Below the pieces are notes generated by a model. It was not told the DNA's origin. It did no database searches and saw nothing but the letters and a program-made list of their open reading frames with translations. DNA of 6,131 bases from Lachnospiraceae bacterium (GTDB lineage: Bacteria > Bacillota > Clostridia > Lachnospirales > Lachnospiraceae): positions 1 through 6,131 of the forward strand of contig JAILNW010000288.1 of NCBI GenBank assembly GCA_024691145.1, written 5' to 3'. This document shows positions 4,383 to 6,131 of this stretch, piece by piece (the first letter of the stretch is position 1; every line of letters begins with the position of its first letter). Both the position numbers and the translations under genes were made by a program.

Positions 4383-6131
4383 ATGGGTAAGATAGGTGTC
4401 GAACATTTATGTAAAGGCTGTATGTCCTTTCTACAATATACCGATAGACCGTGCCCAAAATGTGGTTTCGATGAGAAGTGGTTTTATTCAGGGAAAGAGT
4501 ATCTTAAGGTTGCTAGTGTACTTAATGATAGGTACCTTGTAGGTAAAGTCCTTGAGCAAAATGATTACGAGCTAGTTTATATCGGATGGGATCTTGAGGC
4601 TAATACCAAGGTAACTATTCGAGAGTGCTTTCTTAAAGACACAGTAAAGAGAGACAGCAGCATATCAAATGATGTTATTGTAAATGATGAAAGCAGAAGT
4701 GCATACTTTGAAACGATTAAGGAAAACTACGTTGAGGATTCAATGAAGCTTGCCAAGTTAGGCAACTTATTTGGAATTGTTTGGACATATGATGCTATAT
4801 GGTGTAATAATACAGCATATGTTATAACTGAATATATCGAATATGTGACTCTCGACGAATTTATAGAGCAGCGCGGTGGAAGAATGTCAGTCTACGAGGT
4901 GTTGTCTTATTTGCAGCCCGTAGTCTATTCTTTGCGCACAATTCACGAGCAGGGAATTTATCATGGCAATATAAATTTGAAAAGTGTTGTTATTAATGCT
5001 AATAATGACGTAGTGCTTATTGGATTTGGACTTAATTCGAAATTGTCTGAGACAATAACATATAAGGATGATATTCAGGGTATATGTAAAATTATATATA
5101 AGATAATATGCGGACCACGTTATCTGAATAATCTTACTTGTTATAAAGAAACAGGTAAGCTTATGATGCCTAATACGGTGAAAGATTATGTGGTTAGTGC
5201 TTTAAACAAGGGGCTTGCGGCAAATGGTGAGACTCTTTATTGTGATGTAGTTGAATTGTATAATGATATTTACGAAAATGGAGAATATAATATCGACTTG
5301 CAGACTGTAGGTTTTATAAGCAATTTTGCAGCAAATCGTCCAGTTAACAGTATGAATGCTTATAATGCAGAGAATGCACAAATTGGAATACAGAATATGC
5401 AATATGTACAATATAATCAGAATGCAGTTACTCCGTATTATAATGGTGCATATCCTGCAGCAGCAGTAGATGGAAATAGATATATTACTATTAATGATAC
5501 ACAGACACAGGCATATAAAAGGCGTAATACCATTATTATTGCAGTAACAGCTATAATGACGATTTTTGTGCTTGCTATTTGTGTGTTTGTGATTATTCCC
5601 GGAAGCAAGAAGGGAAATGGTATTGATAGTTCTACGAATTCCCAGGCTGGAAGTGGTGAGCAGCACCTTCCAGGGGCAATTCAGTGGAAAGAACCTCAGA
5701 TTGAGTTATTTGTAAGAACTGAGCTTGATAAACAGGGTAACGAAGAGATAACAGAAAGTGATGTTAAGAGTATAAAGACTGTTACCTTAAGAACAAAGGA
5801 TATTAAGACTGTAGATGATCTTAAGTATTTTACGTCTCTTGACACACTTATACTTAATAATAATTCAAAACTTGAGGATATATCGGGATTGGAGAATCTT
5901 ACAGAACTTACGGAACTTAATTTATCTAATTGTAAGATTACAGATATAACTCCTCTTAAAAAATTGAGCAAGTTAAGAATACTTGATTTGTCGGGAAATA
6001 GTTCACTTAGTGATATAACGGTTCTTAATAATTTGACAGAACTTACTACATTAAACATTAACAATTGTAAACTTGAAGATGTGTCTGTGTTAAAAGATGT
6101 AAAATCTTTAAGAACCTTAGGACTTGCTGGC
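4383..6131 (+). CDS. Membrane pseudokinase with zinc ribbon and extracellular leucine-rich repeats, partial
   Basis: The frame is open from ATG 4383 to the window edge (583 codons, no stop). An AGGGAGAG site lies about 7 nt upstream; an in-frame ATG at 4365 lacks one. Order: zinc ribbon with Cys10, Cys13, Cys24, Cys27; kinase-like domain (about 46-297); Asn/Gln/Tyr-rich linker (about 318-378); KRR (379-381) then one transmembrane helix (383-405); Ser/Gly-rich spacer; LRR cap (about 434-479); and internalin-like LRRs from 480 on. The KRR predicts the kinase fold inside and LRRs outside. The fold is recognisable from RYLVGKVL (50-57), YIGWD (66-70), AYVITEYIE (145-153) and the H-x2-G-I-x-H segment (188-194). 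Catalytic residues are lost: the loop glycines are E58, N60, D61 and E63; VAIK Lys is Arg80; HRD is H-G-N (194-196); DFG is G-F-G (214-216). Only 13 residues separate G-F-G from the conserved Asp230, so the activation segment and APE are largely absent. It should bind partners or ligands rather than phosphorylate. The exact role is unknown. Confidence 0.85.
   Translation, partial: MGKIGVEHLCKGCMSFLQYTDRPCPKCGFDEKWFYSGKEYLKVASVLNDRYLVGKVLEQNDYELVYIGWDLEANTKVTIRECFLKDTVKRDSSISNDVIVNDESRSAYFETIKENYVEDSMKLAKLGNLFGIVWTYDAIWCNNTAYVITEYIEYVTLDEFIEQRGGRMSVYEVLSYLQPVVYSLRTIHEQGIYHGNINLKSVVINANNDVVLIGFGLNSKLSETITYKDDIQGICKIIYKIICGPRYLNNLTCYKETGKLMMPNTVKDYVVSALNKGLAANGETLYCDVVELYNDIYENGEYNIDLQTVGFISNFAANRPVNSMNAYNAENAQIGIQNMQYVQYNQNAVTPYYNGAYPAAAVDGNRYITINDTQTQAYKRRNTIIIAVTAIMTIFVLAICVFVIIPGSKKGNGIDSSTNSQAGSGEQHLPGAIQWKEPQIELFVRTELDKQGNEEITESDVKSIKTVTLRTKDIKTVDDLKYFTSLDTLILNNNSKLEDISGLENLTELTELNLSNCKITDITPLKKLSKLRILDLSGNSSLSDITVLNNLTELTTLNINNCKLEDVSVLKDVKSLRTLGLAG
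5895..6131 (+). repeat. Alternating 22/23-residue leucine-rich repeats (45-residue super-unit)
   Basis: These are the LRR coding repeats within the pseudokinase gene; the first repeat begins slightly upstream, at codon 480 (base 5820). Repeats span residues 480-502 (23), 503-524 (22), 525-547 (23), 548-569 (22) and 570 onward (cut). Long repeats carry an extra Asn/Ser residue (NNNSKL, SGNSSL); short ones carry N-C-K at the same place, with Cys517 and Cys562 exactly 45 residues apart. The alternation suggests expansion by duplication of a two-repeat unit of about 135 bp. Confidence 0.75.

Noticed and set aside
5202..6064. Long minus-strand open frames opposite the pseudokinase/LRR gene (5202-5666 and 5696-6064)
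   Set aside because: Their translations are low-complexity Ile/Asn/Cys- or Ser/Leu-rich and match no family. They are explained as antisense of the repetitive, biased coding sequence on the plus strand.
1..6131. tRNA, rRNA, CRISPR array, insertion sequence or phage attachment site
   Set aside because: No cloverleaf, spaced short repeats, transposase frame or terminal inverted repeats were seen. The only inverted repeat is the edge fold-back at 1-250.

Overview
The window looks like chromosomal DNA from a low-G+C Gram-positive bacterium of the Clostridia, most plausibly Lachnospiraceae. The supporting signs are AT-rich sequence, strong AGGAGG-type ribosome sites, sigmaA-like promoters, a ddl-murI-DUF1934 cluster, and a protein built from a zinc ribbon, a kinase fold and leucine-rich repeats (LRRs). 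The family assignment is inference from the sequence, not from a database search.

Left half, minus strand (1-2280): a compact operon reading leftwards carries D-alanine-D-alanine ligase (ddl), glutamate racemase (murI) and a DUF1934/YwiB-like beta-barrel protein cut by the window edge. The first two supply the D-amino-acid parts of peptidoglycan: the D-Ala-D-Ala terminus and D-Glu. The genes are 12-16 bp apart, each has a good Shine-Dalgarno, and one clear promoter precedes ddl. The first 48 bases are a near-perfect inverted copy of 203-250. This probably marks a fold-back chimera at a contig end, so the DUF1934 sequence after its Phe-Gly motif should not be trusted.

Centre (2281-4084): a divergent intergenic region holds back-to-back sigmaA-type promoters. 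It leads rightwards into a complete DEAD-box RNA helicase with a C-terminal DbpA-type RNA-binding domain. The helicase mRNA leader can form a 10-bp hairpin.

Right part (4085-6131): a 298-bp gap holds a strong promoter and a long AU-rich leader with a 19-bp hairpin just before the ribosome site. After it comes an open frame that starts at 4383 and runs off the right edge without a stop (583 codons seen). It encodes an N-terminal four-Cys zinc ribbon, a degenerate Ser/Thr kinase domain, an Asn/Gln/Tyr-rich juxtamembrane linker, one transmembrane helix and an extracellular internalin-like LRR domain. The kinase domain has lost the glycine loop, the VAIK Lys, the HRD Asp, the DFG Asp and most of the activation segment. 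This is the most interesting item: a membrane pseudokinase that appears to couple an outside LRR sensor to a non-catalytic kinase fold inside the cell.
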